NCBI GenBank assembly: GCA_900465675.1
Contig: UBJR01000011.1
Span: 1 to 64,000, forward strand
Reading direction: 5' to 3'
DNA: 64,000 nucleotides
Source: Hyphomicrobiales bacterium
GTDB lineage: Bacteria > Pseudomonadota > Alphaproteobacteria > Rhizobiales > Rhizobiaceae
Below the pieces are notes generated by a model. The model ran no database searches. It was not told the origin of the DNA and was given only the letters and a program-made list of their open reading frames with translations. Shown one piece after another: positions 8,469-16,709 of this stretch; positions within the stretch are counted from its first letter, which is position 1; every line of letters starts with the position of its first letter. The translations under genes were made by a program, and so were the position numbers.

Positions 8469-9539
8469 ATGACCGATAGTTCCGAATTCCTCTGGTACAT
8501 CCCCAACGATGTCACAGCCGGCCACCGCGGCGACAGCGCGACCGTCAATCACAACAGTTTGGAGACGCTGACGGAACACGCCCGCGCGCTTGAAGATCAT
8601 GGTTGGAAGGGTGCGCTGATCGGTACTGGCTGGGGGCGGCCCGACACGTTCACCGTCGCAGCCGCGCTGACGGCACGCACGGCAACCTTCGAGCCGCTGA
8701 TCGCCATTCGCCCCGGCTATTGGCGCCCGGCGAATTTCGCCTCGGCTGCGGCCACGCTCGACCACCTGAGCAGCGGGCGCGTCCGCGTCAACATCGTCTC
8801 CGGCCAGGACAATCTTGCGGCCTACGGCGACAGCGAGGGCGATCAGGCGCACCGCTATGCCCGCACGAAGGAATTCATGCGCCTCGTCCGCCGCCTGTGG
8901 ACCGAAGAGAACGTCACCGCTGCAGGCGAGCATTTCAGCGTCGAAGGCTCCACCGTTCAGCCGCGCATTGCAGAGCGCGCCGGGCGCCGCCATCCCAAGC
9001 TCTATTTCGGCGGCGCCTCCGAGGCCGCCGAGAAAGTGGCGGCCACCGAGGCCGACGTCCAGCTTTTCTGGGGAGAGCCGCTCGACGGCGTGAAGGAGCG
9101 CATCGAAAGGCTGAAGGCGCTGAGCCGCGACCTCGACCGCGATCTCGCACCGCTGGAATTCGGCCTGAGGATCACGACCCTCGTCAGGGATACGCGGGAG
9201 GAAGCCTGGGCCGACGCCGAAAAGAAGGTTGCCGAAATGGCGGCCGGCCAGGGCGGCAACTGGCAGGACCATCGCCGCACCGTCGCCGTCGGCCAGCGCC
9301 GCCTGCTGGAGCTCCATGAACGTGGCGATGTGCTCGACGACAATCTCTACACCGCGCCGGGCAAATTTGGCGGCGGCGGCGCGGGCACGACCTGGCTCGT
9401 CGGCTCAGCCGAAGACGTCGCAGCCTCGCTGCGCAAATACGAGGCGCTCGGCATCACGCATTTCGTGCTGTCGGACACGCCTTATCTCGGAGAGATCAGG
9501 CGGCAGGGAGACAAGCTTCTGCCGCTGCTGAGGCGGTAG
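8469..9539 (+). CDS. SsuD-like FMNH2-dependent monooxygenase (LLM class)
   Basis: The 356-residue luciferase-like TIM barrel contains FLWYIPNDV at the N terminus, RPGYWRPANFASAAATLDHLSSGR (about 80-103), NIVSG, and YFGGASEAA (about 179-187). These match alkanesulfonate monooxygenases, which cleave R-CH2-SO3 with FMNH2 and oxygen to release sulfite. It is likely cotranscribed with the upstream flavin oxidoreductase (55 bases apart). No sulfonate transporter of the SsuABC type is adjacent, so the natural substrate is uncertain. Confidence 0.85.
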   Translation: MTDSSEFLWYIPNDVTAGHRGDSATVNHNSLETLTEHARALEDHGWKGALIGTGWGRPDTFTVAAALTARTATFEPLIAIRPGYWRPANFASAAATLDHLSSGRVRVNIVSGQDNLAAYGDSEGDQAHRYARTKEFMRLVRRLWTEENVTAAGEHFSVEGSTVQPRIAERAGRRHPKLYFGGASEAAEKVAATEADVQLFWGEPLDGVKERIERLKALSRDLDRDLAPLEFGLRITTLVRDTREEAWADAEKKVAEMAAGQGGNWQDHRRTVAVGQRRLLELHERGDVLDDNLYTAPGKFGGGGAGTTWLVGSAEDVAASLRKYEALGITHFVLSDTPYLGEIRRQGDKLLPLLRR

Positions 9540-9584
9540 AGGCAGTCAAACTGCGAACGGCGAACCGGCAAGCCAGAGGACAAT

Positions 9585-10076
9585 ATGGATAGAGTCGACC
9601 GCAAGATTTTGGCGCAACTGCAGAACAATGCGGACATTCCCGGCCCCGAGCTTGCAAAGGCCGTCGGCATATCGACCACGCCCTGCTGGCGCCGGGTGCA
9701 GAAGCTCGAGGAAGAAAAGATCATCCGCCGCCGGGTGGCGCTTCTCGATGCGGCGAAGATCAACGCTGCGGTGACGGTCTTTGTCTCCATTCGCGTCAGG
9801 AGCCATTCTCCCGAGTGGCTGCGCCGGTTTTCCGAGGTCGTGGCGAGTTTCCCGGAAGTGGTCGAATTCTACCGCATGAGCGGCGATGTCGATTATCTGA
9901 TGCGCGTCGTCGTGCCCGATGTGGCGGGCTATGACGCCTTCTACAAGCGGCTGGTGGCCAAGGTCGAGATCGGCGATGTCAGCTCGCGCTTTGCCATGCA
10001 GGAACTGAAATTCACCACCGAGCTTCCATTGTCCTACCTGCCGGTTGCCAATCCGAAGGCATCACGCGGGCGCTGA
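9585..10076 (+). CDS. Lrp/AsnC-family transcriptional regulator
   Basis: The 163-residue protein starts MDRVDRKILAQLQNNADIPG and has an AsnC-type helix-turn-helix (about residues 4-50, ELAKAVGISTTPCWRRVQKLEE). An RAM ligand-binding domain follows (about 70-150, VVEFYRMSGDVDYLMRVV). Such proteins usually sense amino acids. Placed at the junction of the plus-strand monooxygenase genes and the minus-strand salvage operon, it is the best local candidate to control both. Its 3' end overlaps the convergent FAD gene by 15 bases. Confidence 0.9.
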   Translation: MDRVDRKILAQLQNNADIPGPELAKAVGISTTPCWRRVQKLEEEKIIRRRVALLDAAKINAAVTVFVSIRVRSHSPEWLRRFSEVVASFPEVVEFYRMSGDVDYLMRVVVPDVAGYDAFYKRLVAKVEIGDVSSRFAMQELKFTTELPLSYLPVANPKASRGR

Positions 10077-11450
10077 GTGGGCGACCGCAGCAGGAGATGC
10101 GACTGCCGCGACGACTTCGGACGCAACTGCGCGTGCCTGGACGCGAATATCGGGAACGGCGGTGATTTCCCAGAACTGCCCGGCCGTCAGCGCGCCGACA
10201 GCATAGACTTGCGCATTGACGGCGACGTCCCCGATCACCTTCGAACCGTGGTCGACGGCGATGCCGAGCCCCCGCGGATCGGCCTTGATGAGGCCCTGAC
10301 GCCTCATCTCCGCAAGAAGGGGAGAATGCGAGATCCCTGCCCTCTCGACGCCCGTACAATTGATCAGCCAACCGGTGTCGAGGCTCTCGATGTCCCGCGC
10401 CCCCTTCGGTCGATAGCTGATGGCGAGCCCGCCTTCGCGCCCGGCGACACCCGACAGAAAACCGGCATGGACAGCGACCTGGCCGCTCGTCAGCAACTGT
10501 TGGAACCGGGTGTGGACATCGGGCGCCACGCGATGACGGTGAATGTTCCACCATGGCAGCGCGTGACGGAGGAAACGACTGCGCTCGGAGGCCGGCAAGC
10601 GTGCCCACAGGGCCTGGGTGTGTGGGCGCAACCGGTCCATGACCGAGCGCCAATCACCAGCAACCCGGGCTTCCCTGCGCAGACGATGGAGAAGCGCGCT
10701 CATCGTTGCAGGCAGGGTCGCGGGATCGAAATCGGCCGGCGGCTCCGGCGTTTTCGCGTGGCCGTGCGGAACGAGGCCGCGCCTTGATAGAACGTCGATC
10801 TTGCCGCGAAAACCGCGGGCGTGGAGGGCCAGAACCTGGTCGATCATCGTCAGCCCGGAGCCGAGTATGCACACACGGTCATTAAGGCCGACCCGCCTCA
10901 GCCAGGACAGCCGCCACGGATTCTCGATCACCCTGTCCTTCGCCTCGCCGGACAAGCCGGAAATCTTCACCGGCAGCGGCGCATTGCCGACACCAAGACA
11001 CAGCACGACGTTGCGCCCGGCGATCTCGCCGCCATTGTCGAGCAGAAAGCCGAGCGTGGCATTGTAGCGCTCGACGCAACCCGTCGCCTTGGCCCTGATG
11101 AAATCGACCTTGCATCGCGAGCGCTTGCTGCGCAGCAGGGCTGCAAGACTGTCGCGAACATAGAGGCCATAGTCCTGACGGGAGGCAAAGTCGCCTTCCC
11201 GGAGAGGCCGCTTTCGCTCCGCAAGCCATTCGACGAACCCGTCCGGCCTGTCGGGAAACAGGCTCATGCGGCCCGCAGGCACGTTCAACCGGTGAAGATA
11301 GAGTTCCGAGCGATAGGCCGTTCCGCGGCCAAAACCCGGATCATCGCCGATAACGGCAACCGTCGCCGTTACGGGAAGAAGTTCGATGAGGTTGCAGAGC
11401 GTTGCTATGGCCGAAAAACCGGACCCCACCAGTACCGCGTCGTAGATCAT
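10062..11450 (-). CDS. FAD/NAD(P)-binding oxidoreductase (NAD_binding_9 type)
   Basis: The 462-residue protein begins DAVLVGSGFSAIATL, a Rossmann FAD-binding GxGxxA motif. A second nucleotide-binding motif is VCILGSGLTMID (about 193-204). GTAYRSELYLHRLNVPAGRMS is typical of the family containing putative hydroxyacyl or amine oxidising flavoproteins. It is the last gene of the long minus-strand cluster, 79 bases after the monooxygenase gene, and its exact reaction is unknown. It could reduce or oxidise an intermediate of the salvage pathway. Confidence 0.78.
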   Translation of the reverse strand: MIYDAVLVGSGFSAIATLCNLIELLPVTATVAVIGDDPGFGRGTAYRSELYLHRLNVPAGRMSLFPDRPDGFVEWLAERKRPLREGDFASRQDYGLYVRDSLAALLRSKRSRCKVDFIRAKATGCVERYNATLGFLLDNGGEIAGRNVVLCLGVGNAPLPVKISGLSGEAKDRVIENPWRLSWLRRVGLNDRVCILGSGLTMIDQVLALHARGFRGKIDVLSRRGLVPHGHAKTPEPPADFDPATLPATMSALLHRLRREARVAGDWRSVMDRLRPHTQALWARLPASERSRFLRHALPWWNIHRHRVAPDVHTRFQQLLTSGQVAVHAGFLSGVAGREGGLAISYRPKGARDIESLDTGWLINCTGVERAGISHSPLLAEMRRQGLIKADPRGLGIAVDHGSKVIGDVAVNAQVYAVGALTAGQFWEITAVPDIRVQARAVASEVVAAVASPAAVAHSAPA

Positions 11451-11529
11451 TCAAATCCCTCAAATGCCAAGAGCAAACGCATCCGGTGCAGATCGGGTTC
11501 CGGTAGAATTGGGCGCAGACCGCCCAGGG

Positions 11530-12912
11530 TCAAAGGTAACGGCTTTTCGGCCGCGGCAGCCCGAGATGATCGCGCAGCGTAGCGCCTTCATATTCCGAGC
11601 GGAATAGCCCGCGGCGCTGCAGCTCGGGAACAAGGCGATCGACAACGTCATCGAGCCCCTGCGGCAGATAGGGGAAGACGACGTTAAAACCGTCGGATCC
11701 GCGGCTTTGCAACCATTCCGCCATCTCGTCTGCGATTGTCGCCGGCGTTCCGACAAAGGCGAGGCCCGAATAGCCGCCATAGCGCTGCGCCAGCTGGCGA
11801 ACGGTCAGCTGCTCCTGGCGGGCGAGCCTGATCACCTGCTCGCGGCCGCTCTTGCTGGCATTGGTTTCAGGCACATCAGGAAGCGGCTGGTCGGGATCGA
11901 ATTTCGACGCGTCATGACCAAGTGCGATAGAAAGCGAGGCGATCGCGCTGTCGTAGTGAACCAGGCTGTCGAGGTCCGCGCGCTTGGCCTTCGCCTCTTC
12001 GATCGTGTCCGCGATCACCACAAATGCCGCCGGCAGGATCTTCAGGTGCCCCGGGTCGCGCCCAAGCGTGGCCATCCGCCCTTTGATATCGGCATAGAGC
12101 GCCTGTCCGGTGGCAAGATCGCGCGGCGCGCAGAAAACCACTTCGGCGGTCTCAGCGGCAAGCTGGCGGCCGGGCTCGGATTGTCCGGCCTGGACGATCA
12201 CAGGCCAGCCCTGCGGCGGCCGGGCGATGTTGAGCGGGCCTCGCACCGAAAGTTCGGGGCCTTTGTGATTGAGGACATGCATTTTGGCGAGATCGAAATA
12301 TTCGCCGCTTTTGACGTCGCGAATGAAGGCATCGTCCTCGAAACTGTCCCACAAGCCGGTAACGACATCGTAGAACTCACGGGCGCGTTCATAGCGCTCA
12401 CCGTGGGCTACGTGCTCCTCAAGACCAAAATTGAGGGCAGCATCGGGATTGGCCGTCGTGACAATGTTCCAGCCGGCGCGGCCACCGCTGATATGATCGA
12501 GCGAGGCGAAGCGCCGCGCCACGTGATAGGGCTCGTCGAATGTCGTCGAGGCGGTGGCGACAAGGCCGATGCGGCTCGTCAGCGCCGCAAGCGCCGAGAG
12601 CAAGGTGAAAGGCTCGAAGGACGTCACCGTGTGACTGCGTTTCAACGCCTCATCCGGCATGTTCAAGACCGCGAGGTGGTCGGCCATGAAAAACGCATCG
12701 AACTTCGCGGCCTCGAGCTTCTGGGCGAAGGAGACGATATGCCCGAAGTTGAAATTGGCGTCCGGATAGGAGCCGGGATAGCGCCAGGCGCCGGTGTGGA
12801 GGCTGACGGGGCGCATGAAGGCGCCGAGGTGAAGCTGTTTCTCAGTCAATGAACCTGACCATGATTGCGGGCGGCCGAACGGGTTGCGGCTAGAGGAATT
12901 TGGCGACGGCAC
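11530..12912 (-). CDS. LLM-class FMN monooxygenase, NtaA/SnaA/DszA family (1)
   Basis: The protein has up to 460 residues with the family hallmarks LHLGAFMRPVSLHTGAWR, FDAFFMADHLAV, RFASLDHISGGRAGWNIVTT and RPPQGWPVIVQAGQSEPG. These enzymes use FMNH2 and oxygen to cleave C-S or C-N bonds. A GTG at 12912 opens the frame, but homologues normally begin close to TEKQLHLGAF, so a TTG at 12849 is an alternative start. Within the operon it is a candidate for monooxygenation of an N-acetylated S-substituted cysteine, as YtnJ/YxeK do in Bacillus (inference). Confidence 0.88.
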   Translation of the reverse strand: MPSPNSSSRNPFGRPQSWSGSLTEKQLHLGAFMRPVSLHTGAWRYPGSYPDANFNFGHIVSFAQKLEAAKFDAFFMADHLAVLNMPDEALKRSHTVTSFEPFTLLSALAALTSRIGLVATASTTFDEPYHVARRFASLDHISGGRAGWNIVTTANPDAALNFGLEEHVAHGERYERAREFYDVVTGLWDSFEDDAFIRDVKSGEYFDLAKMHVLNHKGPELSVRGPLNIARPPQGWPVIVQAGQSEPGRQLAAETAEVVFCAPRDLATGQALYADIKGRMATLGRDPGHLKILPAAFVVIADTIEEAKAKRADLDSLVHYDSAIASLSIALGHDASKFDPDQPLPDVPETNASKSGREQVIRLARQEQLTVRQLAQRYGGYSGLAFVGTPATIADEMAEWLQSRGSDGFNVVFPYLPQGLDDVVDRLVPELQRRGLFRSEYEGATLRDHLGLPRPKSRYL

Positions 12913-12990
12913 GAGGCCGGTTCAAGAGGCGTTTCGCACCGCTTCCCCTTCTATCGGATGGCAACGCAAATGCGCTCAGAACGCCCGCCG

Positions 12991-13587
12991 TCAGGGTCTG
13001 TCGCCCTCGAAATGCCTTTCCAGGAACGGCAAATTGTCCTGACCCCAATAGGTCTCGCCGTCATAGATGAATGTCGGGAAGCCGAAGACGCCGCTGTTTC
13101 GGGCGCGCTCCCGGTCGCGGCTCCATTTCTTCTGAACGTCGTCATCGCCTTGGCGCTTCAACAGTGCCTCGCCGTCAAAGCCTGCTCTGGTGACCACTTC
13201 GGCGCGGACCTCAGGCTTGCCGATATCGCGTGCGTCGGCCCAATAGGCCGCCTGCAGGGCGCGGGTGACGCCGACCCAGTCCTTGCCGTCGAGATAGGCA
13301 GCAATCACCAGAAAGGAGGCAGGCGTGGGATCGCCGAGTTCCGGGCGCTTGTCCAGCCAGATCGTCTTGCCGCGTACCTTTGCCCAGCGTTTCAGGTCTC
13401 TCATCCAGTAGGCGCGGCGGATTTCCGGCCGGTTGCGCGAGAAGATGCCGCCGTTTTCTTCGATGACAGTGGTCAGGAAGGGCTCGATCTCGACCTCATG
13501 CCGCCTGGCGATATCGGTGAAGGCATCGAGGCCGATATAGGACCAGGGAGAACCGATGGAGAAGAAATATTCGAGGGACTTGGTCAT
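12991..13587 (-). CDS. DsbA-like thioredoxin-fold protein (HCCA isomerase / GST-kappa family)
   Basis: The 198-residue protein begins MTKSLEYFFSIGSPWSYIGL, the SxxS active-site region of 2-hydroxychromene-2-carboxylate isomerase / GST kappa proteins, with no CxxC. GVFGFPTFIYDGETYWGQDNL near residue 170 is the cis-proline loop and conserved C-terminal motif. Members use glutathione in isomerisation or transfer. Its place among the flavin monooxygenases suggests glutathione-dependent handling of a thiol or thioether. It is separated by two bases from the broken monooxygenase gene. Confidence 0.87.
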   Translation of the reverse strand: MTKSLEYFFSIGSPWSYIGLDAFTDIARRHEVEIEPFLTTVIEENGGIFSRNRPEIRRAYWMRDLKRWAKVRGKTIWLDKRPELGDPTPASFLVIAAYLDGKDWVGVTRALQAAYWADARDIGKPEVRAEVVTRAGFDGEALLKRQGDDDVQKKWSRDRERARNSGVFGFPTFIYDGETYWGQDNLPFLERHFEGDRP

Positions 13588-13589
13588 TG

Positions 13590-14663
13590 CTAATATCCTG
13601 ATTTCAAAGATCTCACGTCACCGGCGCGCGGCGATAATGGCTGAAGCGCAGGGGCGCGCCAACCGAGTTCGGGACCGATCAGCGTCACGAAGTCGTGTAG
13701 GATCTGCCGGTAATCCTCGTCGATGAATTCATAGGGAAGTTCGAGACGGAATTCCTGAACATGCGGCAGGATCGGATCGGCGTGCAGCGCCTCCAGAATT
13801 TGGTCCGCGGTCCCGACGAGATCGCGGGCAAAGAGGGTCCGCCGTTCCCCTTGCGGCGAGAGCGTCCGCTCGTGACGGCCCGCGGCATAGGCGGCGTAGC
13901 GCTTTCGCGTCGCCGCGCTGGCGCTGTCGAAGGGAACGATGACCCTTCCGAGCGCCACCCGTCGGCCGGCGCCGCCGGACGTCTTGTAACGCTCAAGCTG
14001 CCGTCCCTGAGCGACGAAGAACGCATCGGTCTCCTCGCCCGTCGTCACATTGCCGATCAGAAGGTTGAAGCCGTTCTGCGCCGCCTAGGCAGCCGAGCGC
14101 AGCGACCCTCCACCATACCAGATGCGGTCGATCAGTCCCTTCGCATGGGGGTTGAGCCGCGGACGCTGCGGACCGAACGGCGTCTTGATCCGCGTCTCTT
14201 CGTCCCCGAGATAGCTGCCCTTCAGATTGTCAGCGAACCTCAATACGCGGGCATGCGAGAAATCGTGGCTTTCCCAGTCACCGTCGAAGGCAAGAGGCCC
14301 GATCAGATCGGCATGAAGCGGCCGTCCGGCGCTCAGGCCGACATTGAGCCGCCCCCTGGAGAGGACATCGACGGTCGAGAGATCTTCGGCCAGCCGGTAG
14401 GGACTTTCGTAGCCGATCGGGATGACGGCCGTGCCGAGCTCTATCCGGCTGGTGCGCTGGGTGGCCGCAGCGAGAAAGGCGGTCGCCGAGGAGATGCCCG
14501 GCTCCAGGTGTCTCTGCCTGACCCAGGCGCTGTTGAAACCGAGCTCTTCGCCATGCTTGAGAAGCTGAAGGGTCTCTTCGAGCCCGCGATTGGGATCGTC
14601 TTCGGGGTAGTTTCCGGGTGTCAGGAAACCGACATGTTTTATCGCGATGGAATTGCTGGTCAT
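13590..14663 (-). pseudogene. LLM-class monooxygenase gene interrupted by an amber stop
   Basis: One reading frame runs from the ATG at 14663 (MTSNSIAIKHVGFLTPGNYP) to the stop at 13590, but contains a TAG at 14085-14087. The 192 residues before and about 164 after it belong to one luciferase-like protein: the break falls in RIWYGGGSLRSAA / AAQNGFNLLIGNV, where relatives carry one continuous stretch, usually with Trp. A single TGG to TAG change explains it. Both parts are in the same frame with no other lesion. This is a recent nonsense mutation or a base-call error; otherwise the gene is intact and sits within an operon of intact genes. Confidence 0.85.
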
Positions 14664-14672
14664 CTCTGGAAC

Positions 14673-15608
14673 TCAGAATTTCGGCAAGCCGGGCGGGTTC
14701 GTCTCGGATGCGGGCAATGCTTCCTCCGACAGATGCCAGTGATCGAGGATCTTGGCATAGGTGCCATCCTTGATCAGACCGTTCGTCGCGATCGTAAGCG
14801 TATCGGCGATGCCGCTGCCCTTGCGCGTGGTGATCGCGACATCGGAGCGATCAGGCCAGCCGGCGCTCAGCGTTCCCACCCGCTTGATGTTCTTGTCGCG
14901 CGCCGCGATGAAGACGAGCTGCGCATGTGGCTGAACGATGACGTCTGCCCGGCCGGATTGCAGCGCCAGCAGACTTGCCGCCTCATCATCGAAATAGAGA
15001 AGTTCGATCGGCTTCAGACCGGCAGCGGTGTCCTCGTCGCTCCATTTGAGCAGGATCCGCTCCTGGTTGGTGCCGGCACCAACGATGATCCGGAGACCCG
15101 CAGCGTCCTTCGGCTCCTTTATGGAGGTGATGGCGCTGTCGCCCTTGACGAAGAAGCCATGCAGCCCCTTGCGGTAGGTGGAGAAATCGAACTTCTCCTT
15201 GCGCTGCTCGGTAACCCCGACGTTGGAAATCACCGCATCATATTTTCCGGAGACCAGGCCGAGCGGCCAGTCGATCCAGGCAACCGGAACGATCTCCAGC
15301 TCCAGCCCGAGGCTTTCGGCAATGGCACCGGCATATTCCGGATCGGCGCCGACAACCGTCTTCGCATCGGTGGCATAAGTCGCGAGTGGCGGTCCGCCGG
15401 GGCTGATCGCGACGGTAAATTTGCCCGGTGTCACGAAGGAAAAGTTCTTCGGGATCGAGGCGATCGCGGCCTCGTTCTTCGCCGCATGAACGCGCGCCGG
15501 CTGCTCGGGGCTCAGATCGAATTCGTCACCGGCATGCGCAGTGGCGAAGCCGGACAGCATCATTGCGCTCAAGAGCAGCGCCGGGCGCCAGGAAGCAATA
15601 GACATCAT
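14673..15608 (-). CDS. Amino-acid-type ABC binding protein (paralogue A)
   Basis: The 311-residue periplasmic protein has a signal peptide (ending GFATAHA) and a family 3 solute-binding fold: KFTVAISPGGPP, DPEYAGAIAESLGLELEIVPVAW, GKYDAVISNVGVTEQRKEKFDFS. It closely resembles the gene just upstream (15676-16620), down to the shared C-terminal NPPGLPK. A tandem binding-protein pair is also a feature of the Bacillus ytmJ-ytmK arrangement for cystine and S-substituted cysteine uptake. The ligand is inferred to be a sulfur amino acid derivative. Confidence 0.9.
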   Translation of the reverse strand: MMSIASWRPALLLSAMMLSGFATAHAGDEFDLSPEQPARVHAAKNEAAIASIPKNFSFVTPGKFTVAISPGGPPLATYATDAKTVVGADPEYAGAIAESLGLELEIVPVAWIDWPLGLVSGKYDAVISNVGVTEQRKEKFDFSTYRKGLHGFFVKGDSAITSIKEPKDAAGLRIIVGAGTNQERILLKWSDEDTAAGLKPIELLYFDDEAASLLALQSGRADVIVQPHAQLVFIAARDKNIKRVGTLSAGWPDRSDVAITTRKGSGIADTLTIATNGLIKDGTYAKILDHWHLSEEALPASETNPPGLPKF

Positions 15609-15675
15609 TTCAAATCTCCTGAAATCAAACGTGCGGACCGGCTCGCATCCCTCGCGCCGGTCCGCTCAACCAGCC

Positions 15676-16620
15676 TTAGGAACCGCTCTTCGGCAGGCCT
15701 GGCGGGTTGGTCTTCGATTCCGCCGTCGCCTCGGATGTCAGGTTCCAGCGCTTCAGCACCTCGCCGTACTTACCGTCCTTGATCAGGTCGTTGAGAGCGA
15801 GTGTCACCGCATCGGCCAGACCGGCACCCTTCTTCGTCGTCACGGCGATCTCGGCCGCAACTGGCCAGCCACCGCTGACGGTGCCGACCAGCTTGGTCGA
15901 GCCCTTGATGGAGGCGCTGTAGGCAAGCGTGGCGTTCGGGTTGAACTCCACATCGGCGCGGCCGGACTGGATCGCGAGGTCGGCAGCGGCGCGGTCGTCG
16001 TAATACTGAACCTCGATCGGCTTCAGGCCAGCAGCGACGTTTTCACGATCCCATTCGAGGATGATCTTCTCCTGGTTGGTACCAGCACCGGTGATGACCT
16101 TCAGGCCGGCGACATCCTTCGGCTCCTTTATCGCGCTGATCTTGCTGTCGGCCTTCACGTAGAAGCCGAGCACGTCATTGCGGTAGGTGGAGAAGTCGAA
16201 CTTCTCCTTGCGTTCCTCCGTCACCGTGACATTGGAGATGACGGCATCATATTTGCCGGAGGAGACGCCGAGCGGCCAGTCCTCCCAGGCGACAGGGACG
16301 AGATCGAGCTCGAGGCCGAAGGAATCGGCGAGAAGCTGGGCAATCTCGGGATCGGTACCGACGACGGTCTTCGCATCCGTTGCGTAGGTCGCGACCGGCG
16401 GATCCCACGGGTTGATGGCGACGGTGAACTTGCCCTTCTGGACGAACTTGAAGGACGGGGAGATCGCCTTGATCGCGGCTTCGTCCTTTTCGGCGCGGAT
16501 GCGGTTCGAGGTATCCGGGCTCAAGTTGAACTTCTCGGCAGCCTGTGCAGAGCCGATCCCCAGGGTCGCCGCTGCAACGGCGCCGGCTAGCAGGCGGATT
16601 GCACTATTTCTGAATGTCAT
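15676..16620 (-). CDS. Amino-acid-type ABC binding protein (paralogue B)
   Basis: This 314-residue family 3 binding protein has a signal peptide (RLLAGAVAAATLGIGSAQAA). Core stretches TYATDAKTVVG, GKYDAVISNVTVTEERKEKFDFSTYR and IKEPKDVAGLKVITGAGTNQE are shared almost word for word with paralogue A. Differences cluster in ligand-contact regions (INPWDPP against ISPGGPP, EFNPNATL against IVQPHAQL), consistent with duplication followed by a shift in ligand preference. It is 89 bases downstream of the fused permease-ATPase gene. Confidence 0.9.
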   Translation of the reverse strand: MTFRNSAIRLLAGAVAAATLGIGSAQAAEKFNLSPDTSNRIRAEKDEAAIKAISPSFKFVQKGKFTVAINPWDPPVATYATDAKTVVGTDPEIAQLLADSFGLELDLVPVAWEDWPLGVSSGKYDAVISNVTVTEERKEKFDFSTYRNDVLGFYVKADSKISAIKEPKDVAGLKVITGAGTNQEKIILEWDRENVAAGLKPIEVQYYDDRAAADLAIQSGRADVEFNPNATLAYSASIKGSTKLVGTVSGGWPVAAEIAVTTKKGAGLADAVTLALNDLIKDGKYGEVLKRWNLTSEATAESKTNPPGLPKSGS

Positions 16621-16709
16621 GTCCCTACTCCATTTCTTCTTTAGATTGTGGGTGTTGGCATGCGATCCGGACGCCCGTCGCGGCCGGAGTTTCGTTTCCT
16701 GCGGAAAGC

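Noticed and set aside
13761..15782. Long open frame of 673 codons on the plus strand opposite the broken monooxygenase and binding-protein genes
   Set aside because: It is the antisense shadow of genes with strong domain evidence (binding-protein and luciferase-like motifs); its translation is low-complexity and basic with no domain.
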